A stretch of DNA of 64,000 nucleotides from JAICMB01 sp963795935. GTDB taxonomy: Bacteria > Acidobacteriota > Terriglobia > Bryobacterales > Bryobacteraceae. The DNA is taken from the NCBI GenBank assembly GCA_963795935.1, contig CAWCJO010000001.1:62001-126000 (forward strand), given 5' to 3'. The notes under the pieces were generated by a model, which made no database searches, was not told the origin of the DNA, and saw nothing but the letters and a program-made list of their open reading frames with translations. Below, piece after piece: positions 46,839 to 56,942 of the stretch; the first letter of the stretch is position 1, and each line of letters opens with the position of its first letter. Made by a program: the position numbers and the translations under genes.

Positions 46839-49800
46839 TGGAAACGGACGCCGAACTGCCCGTTGCGCGGCGTCGAATTCACGCTCGTAACATAGCCGAA
46901 ATTGGGGCTGTTGAGGTTTGTGTTCGGATTGCTGAAGCTGTGTCGATTAAAGATGTTATAGAACTCCACGCGCAGTTGCAGTAAATACCTGCCTTCCGAG
47001 CCGAAATAAGTGTTCTTAAGCAGACTGGCGTTCTCGTTCTCCGCCCCGAACCCGCGCAGCGCGTCGATGCGCGCCGGCCCTGTTCCAAGCTGGCCATAAG
47101 CGGGATTCGAAGCTATGGTCTTGGGAAAGAACTGGTCGGCCGCCGGGGGAGTCGATCCCGTTGGCTGCTGGAAATTCCCCTTGTTGAACATGCTTCCGTT
47201 ATACCCGGACAGATTGAAGTTGACATAGGTTTCCGCCCACAGCGGATAGTAATAATAGTTAGTCGAAGAAAAACTCAAGGGAGCCCCGGAGGCGTAGGTC
47301 ACCAAACTCGAGAGTCTCCATCCACTAATGAGACCGTTCGCAACTTTGCCCCGGTTCGACAAGTACTTGCGGCCCTTTCCGAGGGGCAGCTCGTAAGTGA
47401 CGAATCCCTTGAAAACGTGCGTCTGATCGTAAGGCGTCAAGGTATGAGCCGCTTCGGTGAGATTCCCGTAATCCTGAATGCCTCCGAAATCGTAGCTATC
47501 CCCGAAGTTATTGATCGTATCGGCCTCCGATCGCGAGAGAGTATAATTCAAATTCATCGTCAAGCCGGAGGAGAGCCGCTTGTTCAGTTGCACCACCAGG
47601 GAGTTGTAATAGGATTGGCCCAGCGGAACGCCGAGATAGTAAAGAACCGGATAGAACCAATAGTTCGCTTCCGCCGACGCGATTTGCGGATACGGCGCGA
47701 TGGCCGCGAACGCCGGCGCGCAGAAGCCGTTGTAGGGGTAGGGAACGCCGTTCTTGGCCGCGTCCGACGGACTGCACACATAGTTCAATCCGTTTCCCGA
47801 CCGCGCCAACGCCATGAACTGCTGCGCCTGGCGCCTGGTCGGCCCGCAGCATGGAATCCTGCAGATGATGCCCGCGATTGGCGATATAGCTGACCTCCAG
47901 GCTCATGTTCTTCGTCAGCTCGTACTGTACCCCGAGGTTCCAGTTATCCGTATATCCATCTAATAGCGAGTTCGGATCGATGTTCACAACAGGGAAGAGC
48001 GTGATCGGCGGCGTGGTAACCTTCGTCCCCGGAGTAAACACCCCCGGATACCCGCTATCCCAGTTAAACGGCGCAGCGGCGGCGTCCGTGCCCCGGGATC
48101 CGGGATCGAAGCCATAGGGAACGCCGTTGTAATACTGAATGCCGATCGGTACATAAAGGATATTGAACGCGCCCCGGAATACGACTCGTTTCCAGGGGTT
48201 CCACGCGATCGCGGCGTGCGGACCGAAATTGTGCCAATCCTCGTTCTTCTCAAAACTATCTCCGCCTCCGTTGGCATAAACGATGGCGCCCTTAATCCCC
48301 AGATTAGGATCGATCGCGTTCAGATCGAAATTCGCCCAATTTCCGTATTTCTCGTGGAACCGGAATGTCGCATCCCACCTCAGACCAATATTGATAGTCA
48401 GATTCGGCCTGATCTTCCAGCTATCCTGCGCGAACAGATCCATCGCCTTGCGCCTTCCGTATAAGTCGTAGGGCGTTGTTTCCGTCGCCGATTGGACATC
48501 GCCCAATAAGAAGCTCGCAAATCCGAAACCAACCTGGTTGGCATAGGATTGTTTGGGAGCCCCCGTCGTATTGTTGCCGAAAGCGAACGAAAGCGCCCCC
48601 GATCCGCCGTGACTGTTCAACTGCTCCGCGCGAAAGTCCCCGCCGAAAGTGAACGTGTGCTTTCCTTTGGTCCAGGAAAGATTGTCGCCATAAATGAACG
48701 TGCCGCCCACATAGTAGCCCTGCCACGTGTTGCCGATCGCCGTCTCGCCGAAACCGTTCACCGCGCTGCCGAAACCGATCGCTGGAAAATTCTGAGCGCC
48801 CGTATTGCCGAAACCGAGTTGCGCCTGCCAATTCGTGCCCGTCAAGGCCGGAAGCGAGCCGTTCCAGAAGCGGTTGTAAGTGGCATTGAAGACATTCAGA
48901 AGGTTAGGAGAGATGGTCCATGCGTCGCTCACTCGAAACTCGTTCCCGCCCACCAGTTGTTCGCGAGCATCCGCCAGAGGACCGCCGCTGTTGCTCCCCA
49001 ACTGCCACAATCCTCCGCTGTCGTTCAGCACGCGCGGGCGGTGATTGTATACCCACGATCCCGATAAGTGGTTTTTGTCCGTCAAATTGTGATCGAGTTT
49101 TAGAACGGATTGAATGGGAGTCTGAATGGGGCTATTGCTCGTGGGAACGCGCTCGTTCCCAAGAAGGGAGGAAGATTGCAGGCGCGTAATTCGATTGATA
49201 GATGGCCAGGATCTTCTGCGATACCGCGCTGAACAGGCTCTTGGGAATGATGTTTCCCGGAAACACCGCTCCCGGATCGTTGGGATTAAAGATCGCTCCG
49301 GCGTAAATGGGATTGCCGTGAGTGTCGGTTCCCAATACTTTACCGGTATTGAGCAAAGCGCTGAAGTCGCCGTTGAGAAAGGCCGCCGCCGGGACCGTCG
49401 CCGCGCCGCCTCCGCTATTGCTCGCGCTGCTGTTGCCCAGCGTCCCGAGAGTGTAGGAAGTCTGCTGATAGCGCTCGAAGGCCGCAAAGAAGAACGTTTT
49501 ATCCTTGCGGATCGGGCCGCCCAGACTCCCGCCGTAGTCCCAGAAGCGCGACTTCGGTTTATCCGGGTCGCCCCAGATCCTCGCATCCAAAAGCTCGTTA
49601 TGGCCATAGCCAAAGCCGCTTCCGTGCCATTGATTCGTCCCCGATTTGATGCTGAACATCATCACGCCGCCGTTGGTGATTCCGTTCTGGGGATCGATCC
49701 CGCTGGTTTGCGCTTCCACTTCCTGGACCGCCTCCATGGTCGGCCCGATCTCCATCGAATCGCCTTGAATCTGCGCCGTCGCGGACGTCCCATCGACCGT

Positions 49801-50349
49801 CACATCCTTGGTGAATCCCTGCGTCCCGTTGATGATGGCCTCGTACGGGCTGCTGAACGGCGAATAGCCCGGCGTAATCGCTACCGCGAAGGTTTCAATC
49901 TGCCTGCCGCCGTAGATGTTCAACGGCAGATCCGTGATTACCTGGCCCGTAAGATGCGTCCCTTCCGTCGCGTTTTCCGTGTCCAGAATCGGGGCCGGCG
50001 CCGTCACCGTCACCGCCTGCGCGGTAGCTCCTACCGCCAGTACCTCGTCGAACTTGGCCACCTGCGTGGACAAAAGCGTGATGGAAGGGATGTCGATGGG
50101 GCTAAAGCCCGTCTTTTCGAATTTCAGCGAGTACGCGCCGGGGAAAAGATTGAGAAGCGAGTAAATTCCGTCGTTATTGGTGGCGGCGCTCGCCGTCTGG
50201 CCCGTTCCCAGATTGGTTGCGGTGACCTCGACGCCAGGTACAACGGCGTTGGTAGCGTCGGTAACGGTTCCCGTAATGGCCGCCCGATTGCCTTGCGCGT
50301 TTAGCAACTGCATGACGGCCAACCCCAGCAGCACAAGCGAACGTTTCAT
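46832..50349 (-). CDS. TonB-dependent receptor with carboxypeptidase-regulatory-like domain (two apparent frameshifts)
   Basis: Oar-like outer-membrane receptor of about 1170 residues. It has a signal peptide (MKRSLVLLGLAVMQLLNAQG), the regulatory-like domain (AAITGTVTDATNAVVPGVEV), a plug (MEAVQEVEAQTSGIDPQNGI, SLGGPIRKDKTFFFAAFERY), then a large barrel (LKLDHNLTDKNHLSGSWVYN, QDSWKIRPNLTINIGLRWDA, QLRVEFYNIFNRHSFSNPN) ending QFGVRFQW. Shifts near 49155 (small homopolymers) and near 47815 must be bridged. It is co-transcribed with the beta-helix protein and diverges from an ECF sigma factor, a layout reminiscent of regulated uptake of oligosaccharides or siderophores. Confidence 0.88.
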
Positions 50350-50448
50350 AGCGAAATCTCCTCACCCACCTTGGCCTGACTAGGACGATTGAACGACAAA
50401 TTTTCTTTACAGCGTCACGAAAAATATTTGCCCGCATCTTTGCTTTAG

Positions 50449-50964
50449 ATGGGGAGGCTGACGCAAGCGCGGAATGACGTGGCCGCCCTTTACGAAGAAC
50501 GCGCGGAGGAGTTTCTTCGTTATGCGATGGCCCTGGCGCGCGAGGAAGAGTTGGCGCGGGACGCCCTGCAGGAATCCTTCATGCGCTATTTCATCGCCCT
50601 CCGCGGAGGTTACGATATTGCCGCGCCGCGCGCCTGGATCTATCGCGTCATGCGCAATTACCTGCTCGACCGGATCAAAGAGGAACGCTGCCGCCGCGAC
50701 GAACGCCGCCTTCGCCGGACGCTGTCCCGCGGCCCCCATCGCGATATAGAAGGCGAGTGTTTCCGCCGCGAGATCCTCCGCCTCACTCGCACCGCGCTCA
50801 CCGCCAGAGAATACGATTGCTTTCGTCTGCGAACCGAGGGAATGCGCTACGAAGAGATCGCCGCTCGCTTGCATTTGAGTTCCGGAACCGTCGGAACCCT
50901 GGTACACCGGGCGATGCGGAAACTGCGCGGCGTCATGACACTCGAGCAGCGCACCCGCGAATGA
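50449..50964 (+). CDS. ECF-type RNA polymerase sigma factor
   Basis: 171 residues with the two ECF regions. Region 2 is RYAMALAREEELARDALQES then FMRYFIALRGG with WIYRVMRNYLLDRIKEERCR. Region 4 is LTRTALTAREYDCFRLRTEG, MRYEEIAARLHLSSGTVGTL and VHRAMRKLRGVM. No anti-sigma factor follows, although the TonB receptor starts only 99 bases away on the other strand; control of that receptor operon is a reasonable inference. No convincing ECF-type promoter was recognised in the shared gap. Confidence 0.9.
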   Translation: MGRLTQARNDVAALYEERAEEFLRYAMALAREEELARDALQESFMRYFIALRGGYDIAAPRAWIYRVMRNYLLDRIKEERCRRDERRLRRTLSRGPHRDIEGECFRREILRLTRTALTAREYDCFRLRTEGMRYEEIAARLHLSSGTVGTLVHRAMRKLRGVMTLEQRTRE

Positions 50965-51086
50965 AAACCCGGCCGCCGCGGCCGGCGCGGGTCACTCAGC
51001 CGGCATCGCGGTTTGACGCCCGCGGCGAGTTCGACAGGTTTGCCGGGCGAGCAGCGCAGCCCCGTCTGTCAGCGCCGCGGCTCGAG

Positions 51087-52019
51087 CTAACGGCGGGCCA
51101 TAGCGCCGGCGGCGGGGACGAGCTCGGCGGAGACGGGGAAATGGTCAGAGCCGTGCATATCGCGGTGGACCTTGCCGTCGCGGAGGCGAATGGGGCCGCG
51201 GGCGAAGATGTAATCGAGCGATCCGACGAAGACGTGGGTGCGCTCGCTGCGGTCGCCGAAGGCATTCTCGTAGCCTTGCTCGGTGAGCTCTTCGACCACT
51301 TGGAGCATGGAATGGCGATATTTGGTGTTGAGGTCGCCGGCGATGACGATGGGGGTGTCGGCGGGATAACGGGCGGCGTCGGCCAGGACTTCTTTCAGCT
51401 CGGCGAACTGGATATCGCCGCCGCTGCGGCTCTCGAGATGCAGATTGTAGACGACGAGAGTGCGGCCGTGATAATCGAGTTCGGCGACCAGCGCCATGCG
51501 TCCGCCGAGGCGGCGCTGCAAAAAGCTCCACTGCGGAAGGAAGGAGCGGGGCTGCCAGAAGCCGGACTGCGCTGCGAAACGGATGATGCGCGGAGAGCGG
51601 ATACGGAGGGACGTGAGAATGGCATTGCCGTGGTAGGCGGGAGCGCCGGCGGAGCCTTGGCTGAGCTCCTGGAACTCGGTTCCGAAGGCGAAGTTGAGTT
51701 TGAGGCGCTGCGCAAGCTCCTTGGCGATGTCGAGGCTATGGCTGCGGGGAGCGTTGAGATCGACTTCCTGGAGGATGGCGAGGTCGGGGCGTTGGGACTC
51801 GATGCCGCCGGCGATTTCATCGAGACGCGTGCCGCGTTCGATGTTCCAGTCGAGGAGCTTGAGATCGGCCGGCGGACGCGCCTTGGGGGCGAAATTGCCG
51901 CTGCGGATTTCGTTCATGGTATCGGCGGCGGCCAGCGCGGCGGCGCAAAGGGCCAGGGCGCAGAGGAGTCGCAAGGCGGCGCGGGGGCCGCGCGGGTACG
52001 CCAACAATGCAGTTTTCAC
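51087..52019 (-). CDS. Exported endonuclease/exonuclease/phosphatase-family protein
   Basis: 310 residues. An N-terminal signal-like segment (ALRLLCALALCAAALAAAD) precedes the EEP domain: LLDWNIERG, DLAILQEVDLNAPRSHS with the metal-binding Glu, VVYNLHLESRSGG, PIVIAGDLNTKYRH and the terminal MHGSDHFPVSAEL with the catalytic Asp-His. Substrates of this superfamily range from DNA to phosphoinositides and sphingomyelin; the export signal favours an extracytoplasmic phosphodiester. Intact. The 122 bases before it, after the sigma factor gene, hold only GC-rich sequence. Confidence 0.88.
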   Translation of the reverse strand: MKTALLAYPRGPRAALRLLCALALCAAALAAADTMNEIRSGNFAPKARPPADLKLLDWNIERGTRLDEIAGGIESQRPDLAILQEVDLNAPRSHSLDIAKELAQRLKLNFAFGTEFQELSQGSAGAPAYHGNAILTSLRIRSPRIIRFAAQSGFWQPRSFLPQWSFLQRRLGGRMALVAELDYHGRTLVVYNLHLESRSGGDIQFAELKEVLADAARYPADTPIVIAGDLNTKYRHSMLQVVEELTEQGYENAFGDRSERTHVFVGSLDYIFARGPIRLRDGKVHRDMHGSDHFPVSAELVPAAGAMARR

Positions 52020-52359
52020 GGACGTTTAAGTTCTATGATAACGCGAAGAGCGAAGGGACCGGAATGGCCGGTCGGCCAAGCCTCTTCGGCACGGCGGAAT
52101 CGTTGCCCAGGGTCTGGGTCATCGCCAAGCTGTCGCGGGCGAGCGCGGCAACGATGTGGATTTCATGGCGGAATTTGCCGCCACGAAAGCCTTCTCGGCG
52201 CTACGCGTAGTGATGTCGAAAGCCCCCTTTCCGACATTCTTGCCGTTCGCGTGGACTTGGCGGCAAAGGCGCTGACTTCCGAGATGTTCCGCGAAGACCC
52301 CCGCTTGGCGCAGGCGTGGGACTGGTGCGGGAGAATCAACCGCCAGATGTAGGCTTGGC
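52020..52359. other. Intergenic region with possible gene remnants
   Basis: No intact gene. On the plus strand two protein-like pieces lie in different frames: GERGNDVDFMAEFAATKAFS (about 52135-52195) and SDILAVRVDLAAKALTSEMF with REDPRLAQAWDWCGRINRQM (ending at the stop 52350-52352). They could be one small frameshifted gene. I recognise no family. Confidence 0.3.
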
Positions 52360-53217
52360 GTGCTCCGGATTCGGGCGGGCCGGGTAAGGCGGCTAAAGCT
52401 TTTGGCGGCGCCTGCCGATGGAGGCTCGAACGGCGAGGTGTTTACCTCCGTGTCAGAGGAGCTTGGCGTGCTCGTTTGGAAGATTCTCCTGACGAATCCA
52501 TCGATTGGGTTGGCGATGTGCGCCTGCGTGGCGACCATGTTCTGGTGCATGCTGATCCTGCGCCGCCGGCAGAAGGGGCCGGACAGCCTGCTGGCCGCGC
52601 TCATCGGCCTCGTTTCGATATGGCAAACGCTGCGGCTGCTGCGACAGGACGGCATCGTTCTGATTTCAGGATCGGCCTCCATCGATACCATCGCCGACGT
52701 GATTGTCACCGGAGTGTACCTTGTGACGGTCTTGATCCTTAGAATCTCGGTCATGGAGCGGAAAACCACGGAGGTGCATCTGCGGCTGGCGGAGGCGAAC
52801 GGATGTCCGGAGTTCCGGGGCATTCCGCCGCGGGAACCGGGGACACAGACCCTTCCGAGCATCATTCTCGATTCCAATCCTCTGGCGGGCATTGCCGTGA
52901 ATCAAGCGGGTCTCGTGACGCATTGGAATGCGGCCGCGGAAAGATTGCTGGGTTGGACGGCCGCGGAGGTGATCGGCAGGCCTTGTCCGCTGGAGCCCGG
53001 AACGCCGCGGACCAAAAACGGCGACGCTCTCGCGGTGGAGTCCTGGGCAGCGCCGATGCGCGACGCCGCGGGGCGAGCCTGCGGTTCGGTGTGGATGATC
53101 GCTCCGGCGCTTTCGGGCGACGAAGAAAATTCCAGCGGCACGGGCCGGGGAGCCGCTTCCACCGGCAAACCGGCGCGCCTGAGCGCGGGCCGCCTGGCGC
53201 CCGCGACGGGCTCCTGA
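52360..53217 (+). CDS. Membrane-anchored PAS-domain protein
   Basis: 285 residues. There are three hydrophobic segments (LAMCACVATMFWCMLIL, LLAALIGLVSIWQTLRLL and TIADVIVTGVYLVTVLILRI) followed by a PAS domain (about residues 170-250: SIILDSNPLAGIAVNQAGLV, THWNAAAERLLGWTAAEVIG). No kinase, GGDEF or other output domain follows; the C-terminus is a short Gly/Ser/Ala-rich tail. The start is uncertain: GTG 52360 is the first in frame and the first 30 residues are Arg-rich and unlike a typical N-terminus. It could be a sensor partner acting through protein contacts. Confidence 0.75.
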   Translation: MLRIRAGRVRRLKLLAAPADGGSNGEVFTSVSEELGVLVWKILLTNPSIGLAMCACVATMFWCMLILRRRQKGPDSLLAALIGLVSIWQTLRLLRQDGIVLISGSASIDTIADVIVTGVYLVTVLILRISVMERKTTEVHLRLAEANGCPEFRGIPPREPGTQTLPSIILDSNPLAGIAVNQAGLVTHWNAAAERLLGWTAAEVIGRPCPLEPGTPRTKNGDALAVESWAAPMRDAAGRACGSVWMIAPALSGDEENSSGTGRGAASTGKPARLSAGRLAPATGS

Positions 53218-53325
53218 ACCCGCTGTAATAAAGACGCCCCAAGGGCCGTCTCTGGTTGGGAGGCGCCGCGGTGGAACGCAATTCGCTGCCGTGCTAGCCT
53301 CGAATTGATCATAAGGGGTTTTATC

Positions 53326-54370
53326 ATGCAAGCGCTTAAGATCGCGATGTTTTGTCTCGCGGCGGCTCCGGCCATGGCCCTGGCGCAATCGAGCGGGGGA
53401 CATCGATTTGTTGAATTTCGCGATGAGCGACGCGCAGTTGCTCGCCGGGGGAAACGTCGGCGCGGCGCGGAATTCGCCGTTCGGTCAATTCGTACTTTCC
53501 CATATACAGTCCGGCAACACCGGACTGCAGATATTCATTTCGGAGACCGGCGTGGACCCGCGGACGGACGTGTCGGAGCTGCTGCTGGCCACCACGGGGG
53601 CGCCCTCGCCGGCGGCGAAATGGCTGCTGGCGGCGCACGGATCGTTCGGGATCGGCATGGCGACGATTGAGGCCGCGGCGCAGAAGAACGGCGGAACGGT
53701 GACGCATCTGGCGGGAGTGGATGTGGTGGCCCTCGGCGGACCCGCGGCGGCGAATACGCCGGCCCCGAACGTGTGCGCCGCGTTTTTCACCGCCCGGTTG
53801 ACCACCGCGCTGGCCGGCGATTGCGGGAGCGTGAACGCCGCCGCGCAGTCCGGCGGGGCGGCCCCCAGCGTGTCTGCTTCACTGGCGGCGAAGGTGGCCC
53901 AGTTGCGGGCCACGGACGATCTTTGGTTCACGTCGGTGGTTCCGTTGGCGCAGTTTGCCGACGGCCTGCCCAGCGGGCCTTTGAGCGGGGTCGTGAATAC
54001 GAATTTGTTCCAGGGCATTACGCAGACCAGCGGCGGCGTGAAGTTTGCCGCTGCGACCGCTCTTCAGGGCGCCGCGCTGCAGCTCTCCGGAGAAGTGGTG
54101 ATGGATTCGGCCGCGGACGCGACCTCGCTGCTGAACGTCGTGAAATTTCTGGCAGGCATCGTTCAGACGATGAATAGTAACGATCCGGCCGCTACCGCCA
54201 TCGCAGGCTTGCTCACGAATCTGCAGGCCACGGCGAACGGCGCCGCGGTGGAGCTGAGCCTGGCGCTTCCGGAAACCACGATCGAGCAGTTGATCCTGTC
54301 GGAACAATCGCAAGCGCCCCAACATGCCGATGCGCGGCGCGGGGCGAACCGGCGCGCCGGCATATTTTAG
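53326..54370 (+). CDS. Exported protein of unknown function (frameshift at a G run)
   Basis: The ATG at 53326 starts a signal peptide (MQALKIAMFCLAAAPAMALA). At GGGGG 53395-53399 the frame breaks; removing one G reads SGDIDLLNFAMSDAQLLAGG and continues to 54370, about 347 residues. The mature protein is rich in Ala, Gly, Thr and Ser (VKFAAATALQGAALQLSGEV), with segments LPLAQFADGLP-like and ATAIAGLLTNLQATANGAAV near the end. The pattern of small residues and regular helices resembles exported DUF proteins of Solibacter-type genomes, but I cannot name the family. It stands upstream of the arg operon with its own stop 23 bases before the arg promoter. Confidence 0.65.
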
Positions 54371-54393
54371 TTTTTTCCCTCGCGGGGCTGGGT

Positions 54394-54418
54394 TATAATT
54401 ATTCATAGTGGTGAATAA
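54394..54418 (+). promoter_or_regulatory. Promoter and operator-like palindrome of the arg operon
   Basis: A perfect TATAAT (54394-54399) is followed by an inverted repeat TTATTCA (54399-54405) and TGAATAA (54412-54418) with a 6-base spacer. The repeat lies where transcription would start. Half-sites of the ATTCA/TGAAT type recall ArgR boxes, but the order is inverted relative to the classical TGAAT-ATTCA box. No Shine-Dalgarno is seen before the argC ATG, so the leader would be only about 20 bases. Confidence 0.5.
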
Positions 54419-54425
54419 ATAACCA

Positions 54426-55442
54426 ATGCCCGGCCGCCGCATCGGCATTGTCGGCCACCGTGGATATAGCGGCGCGGAGTTGCTTCGCATCCTGGCGCGC
54501 CACGCGGGCGTCACGCCGGTGCTCGTGGAGCATCGCAGCGACGCAGGGAATTGGCCGCGGGCGCGCAACCCTTTCCAGCGCGAGCCCGAGCGCATTGCCT
54601 GCAGCGGCGAGGCGGTGCGGGATGCCGCGCTGGATCTGGTTTTTCTTGCTACGCCGCCAGGCGTTTCGATGGAGCTGGCGCCCGAGATGCTCGCCGCTGG
54701 AGCGCGCGTGGTCGACCTCAGCGGCGCCTTCCGCTTGCGCGACGCGGCAACGTATGCGCGCTGGTATAAGGAGGAGCACAGCGCCCCGGACTTGCTGGCG
54801 GAGGCGGTCTACGGTCTCCCCGAATTCTGCCGTTCGCGTATTGCCGGCGCGCGCTTTGTGGCGAACCCCGGCTGCTATCCGACGGCTGCGAATCTCGCAC
54901 TGAAGCCCTTGATCGAAGCGGGCGTGGTGGACCTCGCTTGCGGCGTTGTGTGCGACGCCAAATCCGGCGTCAGCGGCGCGGGCCGGACGCCGACGCTCAA
55001 GACCGCGTTTTGCGAAGTGACCGAAAACTTCTCGGCGTATGCGATTCTCAACCACCGCCACGTGCCGGAGATACTCATGATTTCCGGCATCGCGGAAGGC
55101 GAGATCAGCTTCACGGCGCAGTTGCTGCCGCTGGCGCGCGGCATTCTCGAAACCATCTATTTTCGAGCAAAGACGGCGGCAAGCGCGGAAAAACTACGCG
55201 AAATTTATGAGGCGCGCTATGGCGGCGAAGCGTTCATTCGTCTTTATCAACCAGGCGAAGCGCTGGATCTGGCGGCGGTGCAACACACGAATTTCTGCGA
55301 TATAGGCGTTGAATTCGACGAGGGCACGGGGCGCGCGGTGATCGTTGCCGCGCTCGATAATCTGGTAAAAGGCGCGGCCGGTCAAGCCGTGCAGAACATG
55401 AATCTGATGCTCGGATTCCCGGAAACGGACGGACTGCGGTGA
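54426..55442 (+). CDS. argC: N-acetyl-gamma-glutamyl-phosphate reductase
   Basis: Third step of arginine biosynthesis: NADPH-dependent reduction of N-acetylglutamyl phosphate to the semialdehyde. The NADP-binding start RIGIVGHRGYSGAELLRILA, LVFLATPPGVSMELAP, DLSGAFRLRDAATYARWYKE, the catalytic Cys in VANPGCYPTAANLALKPLI and the His of NHRHVPEI and SFTAQLLPLARGILETIY are all present. 338 residues, intact. The stop overlaps the argB GTG as GTGA. First gene of argC-argB-GNAT. Confidence 0.97.
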   Translation: MPGRRIGIVGHRGYSGAELLRILARHAGVTPVLVEHRSDAGNWPRARNPFQREPERIACSGEAVRDAALDLVFLATPPGVSMELAPEMLAAGARVVDLSGAFRLRDAATYARWYKEEHSAPDLLAEAVYGLPEFCRSRIAGARFVANPGCYPTAANLALKPLIEAGVVDLACGVVCDAKSGVSGAGRTPTLKTAFCEVTENFSAYAILNHRHVPEILMISGIAEGEISFTAQLLPLARGILETIYFRAKTAASAEKLREIYEARYGGEAFIRLYQPGEALDLAAVQHTNFCDIGVEFDEGTGRAVIVAALDNLVKGAAGQAVQNMNLMLGFPETDGLR

Positions 55443-56230
55443 AGATCGTCGTTAAGATCGGGGGGGCGCTTCTCGACGAAGCCGCATCGCGCCGGCGCCT
55501 CGCGGAAGAAATTGCCGCGGTGGCGCAATCCGGCCACAGGGTCGCGGTGGTGCACGGCGGCGGCGCCCAGATCACGCGCTATCTCACCCAAAGGGGGATC
55601 GAAAGCGAGTTTGTGGAGGGCCTGCGGGCGACTACGCCCGAAGTGCTGGACGCGGTTCTCAAGATTCTGGGCGGCACGTTGAACGGCGAGCTGACGGCGG
55701 CGTTCATCGCGGCGGGAGCGATGGCCGTGGGTCTCAGCGGGGTGGATGCGTTGCTGGCGCGGGCCGAGCAGATGAGTCCCCGGCTGGGCTTCACGGGACG
55801 GATCGCCGGCTGCGACGCGCGGTTGCTGGATCTGCTCTCTGAGAACGGCTATCTTCCCGTCATCGCGTGCCTCGGCGGGGACCGCGCCGGGCGCATCTAC
55901 AACGTCAACGCCGACCAGATGGCGGCCGCCTGCGCGGCGAGTTTCGGCGCCGAGAAACTCTTCTTTCTCACCGACGTCGCGGGGGTGCGCGGCGCGCGAA
56001 ATGAAACGCTGGCCGCGCTGACGCCGGAGGAGTGCGGGGCGCTGATTCGAAGCGGCGCCGCGAGCGGCGGGATGCGCGCCAAGCTGGAGGCGGCCAGAGC
56101 CGCGCTGGAGCAAGGCGTCGGGGAGGCGGCAATTGCGCCGGGCGCGCAACATGGCATCGTGGGAAAACTCATGGCCGGGGAAGCGGTCGGCACGCGCATC
56201 GCTTTGGCGCCGGGCGCGGTGGCGCAATGA
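55439..56230 (+). CDS. argB: Acetylglutamate kinase
   Basis: Phosphorylates N-acetylglutamate in arginine biosynthesis. The amino-acid-kinase fold is clear: KIVVKIGGALLDEAAS, VAVVHGGGAQITRYL, GLSGVDALL, VNADQMAAACAASFGAEKLF and FLTDVAGVRG, then SGGMRAKLEAARAALEQGV and GTRIA at the end. 263 residues. No long N-terminal helix of the type needed for arginine-sensitive hexameric enzymes is visible, so feedback control by arginine at this enzyme is uncertain. Overlaps argC by four and the GNAT gene by four bases. Confidence 0.96.
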   Translation: MKIVVKIGGALLDEAASRRRLAEEIAAVAQSGHRVAVVHGGGAQITRYLTQRGIESEFVEGLRATTPEVLDAVLKILGGTLNGELTAAFIAAGAMAVGLSGVDALLARAEQMSPRLGFTGRIAGCDARLLDLLSENGYLPVIACLGGDRAGRIYNVNADQMAAACAASFGAEKLFFLTDVAGVRGARNETLAALTPEECGALIRSGAASGGMRAKLEAARAALEQGVGEAAIAPGAQHGIVGKLMAGEAVGTRIALAPGAVAQ

Positions 56231-56811
56231 GCGTCGCGGCCCTCCCCAATCCAGGCCCCGAAATTCCGCTCGCGGCGGGGGGCGCGTTGGCCGTGCGAAA
56301 AGCCCGCATCGGCGACATTCACGCGCTGCTTGGGCTGATCAACGGGTATGCCGCGAACGGCCTCATGCTGCCCCGGACCGAATTTGAAATGTCGGAGAAT
56401 ATCCGTGATTTCACCGTCGTATATGCCGGCGAATATCTGGTTGCGTGCGGCGCTCTGCACTTTTATACTCCCGTTACGGCGGAAGTCCGCTCGCTGGCCG
56501 TGGATCCGCGAATAAAGAAGCGCGGACTGGGCAGAATTATCGTCGAGGCGCTGGAAGGCGAGGCGCGTGACAACGATTTGCGGGCGATCTTTGCGTTCAC
56601 GTATGTTCCCGATTTCTTTCGCAAGCTAGGCTTTGTGGAAATCGATCGCGGCGCTTTGCCTTTAAAAGCGTGGAAGGATTGCCTCCGCTGCCCCAAATTT
56701 CAATGCTGCGATGAAATAGCGGTTTTTAAGCCGTTACAAGCAGATGCGGCGTTGGACGCGGGTCCCCAAATAGCCGATTTGCTGGTCCAACTCCCTCGCG
56801 TGCGCGGCTAG
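56227..56811 (+). CDS. GNAT N-acetyltransferase, probable short N-acetylglutamate synthase
   Basis: A 194-residue GNAT-fold protein. The acetyl-CoA-binding region VRSLAVDPRIKKRGLGRIIV is followed by FTYVPDFFRKLGFVEIDRGA and the PLKAWKDCLRCPKFQCCDEI segment, typical of the free-standing GNAT proteins that act as N-acetylglutamate synthase in arginine operons lacking ArgA/ArgJ. The ATG at 56227 overlaps the argB stop as ATGA; an open frame upstream to 56032 lies within argB. It would supply acetylglutamate for ArgB and ArgC. Later arg genes are not in the window. Confidence 0.82.
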   Translation: MSVAALPNPGPEIPLAAGGALAVRKARIGDIHALLGLINGYAANGLMLPRTEFEMSENIRDFTVVYAGEYLVACGALHFYTPVTAEVRSLAVDPRIKKRGLGRIIVEALEGEARDNDLRAIFAFTYVPDFFRKLGFVEIDRGALPLKAWKDCLRCPKFQCCDEIAVFKPLQADAALDAGPQIADLLVQLPRVRG

Positions 56812-56882
56812 CGACGCCCGGCGGGAGCGCCGGTTCCGCCGCGGTCCCAATAATACAATTATAAAAAAAAGATATTTTCCTG

Positions 56883-56942
56883 TTGATTTCCTACTAATTG
56901 TATATATAATCGAGTTACCGCAAAACAAGTAACCGGGTTACT
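56883..56942 (+). promoter_or_regulatory. Promoter and palindrome upstream of the MoCF-like gene
   Basis: TTGATT (56883-56888) and TATAAT (56905-56910) are spaced by 16 bases, a very good sigma-70 promoter in an AT-rich stretch. Downstream lies a near-perfect palindrome AGTAACC-G-GGTTACT (56928-56942), with a further half-site AGTTACC at 56913-56919. It sits in the 5' leader, so a regulator bound there could block transcription. GGGAGG precedes the ATG. Confidence 0.55.

Noticed and set aside
50757..52352. Plus-strand open frame (531 codons) over the sigma factor end and the EEP gene
   Set aside because: Runs out of frame with the sigma factor and antisense to the EEP gene, which has all catalytic motifs.
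54340..54380. Rho-independent terminator before the arg promoter
   Set aside because: The GC palindrome CCGGCGCGCCGG has no loop and is separated from the T run by an AT stretch; a functional hairpin is unlikely.
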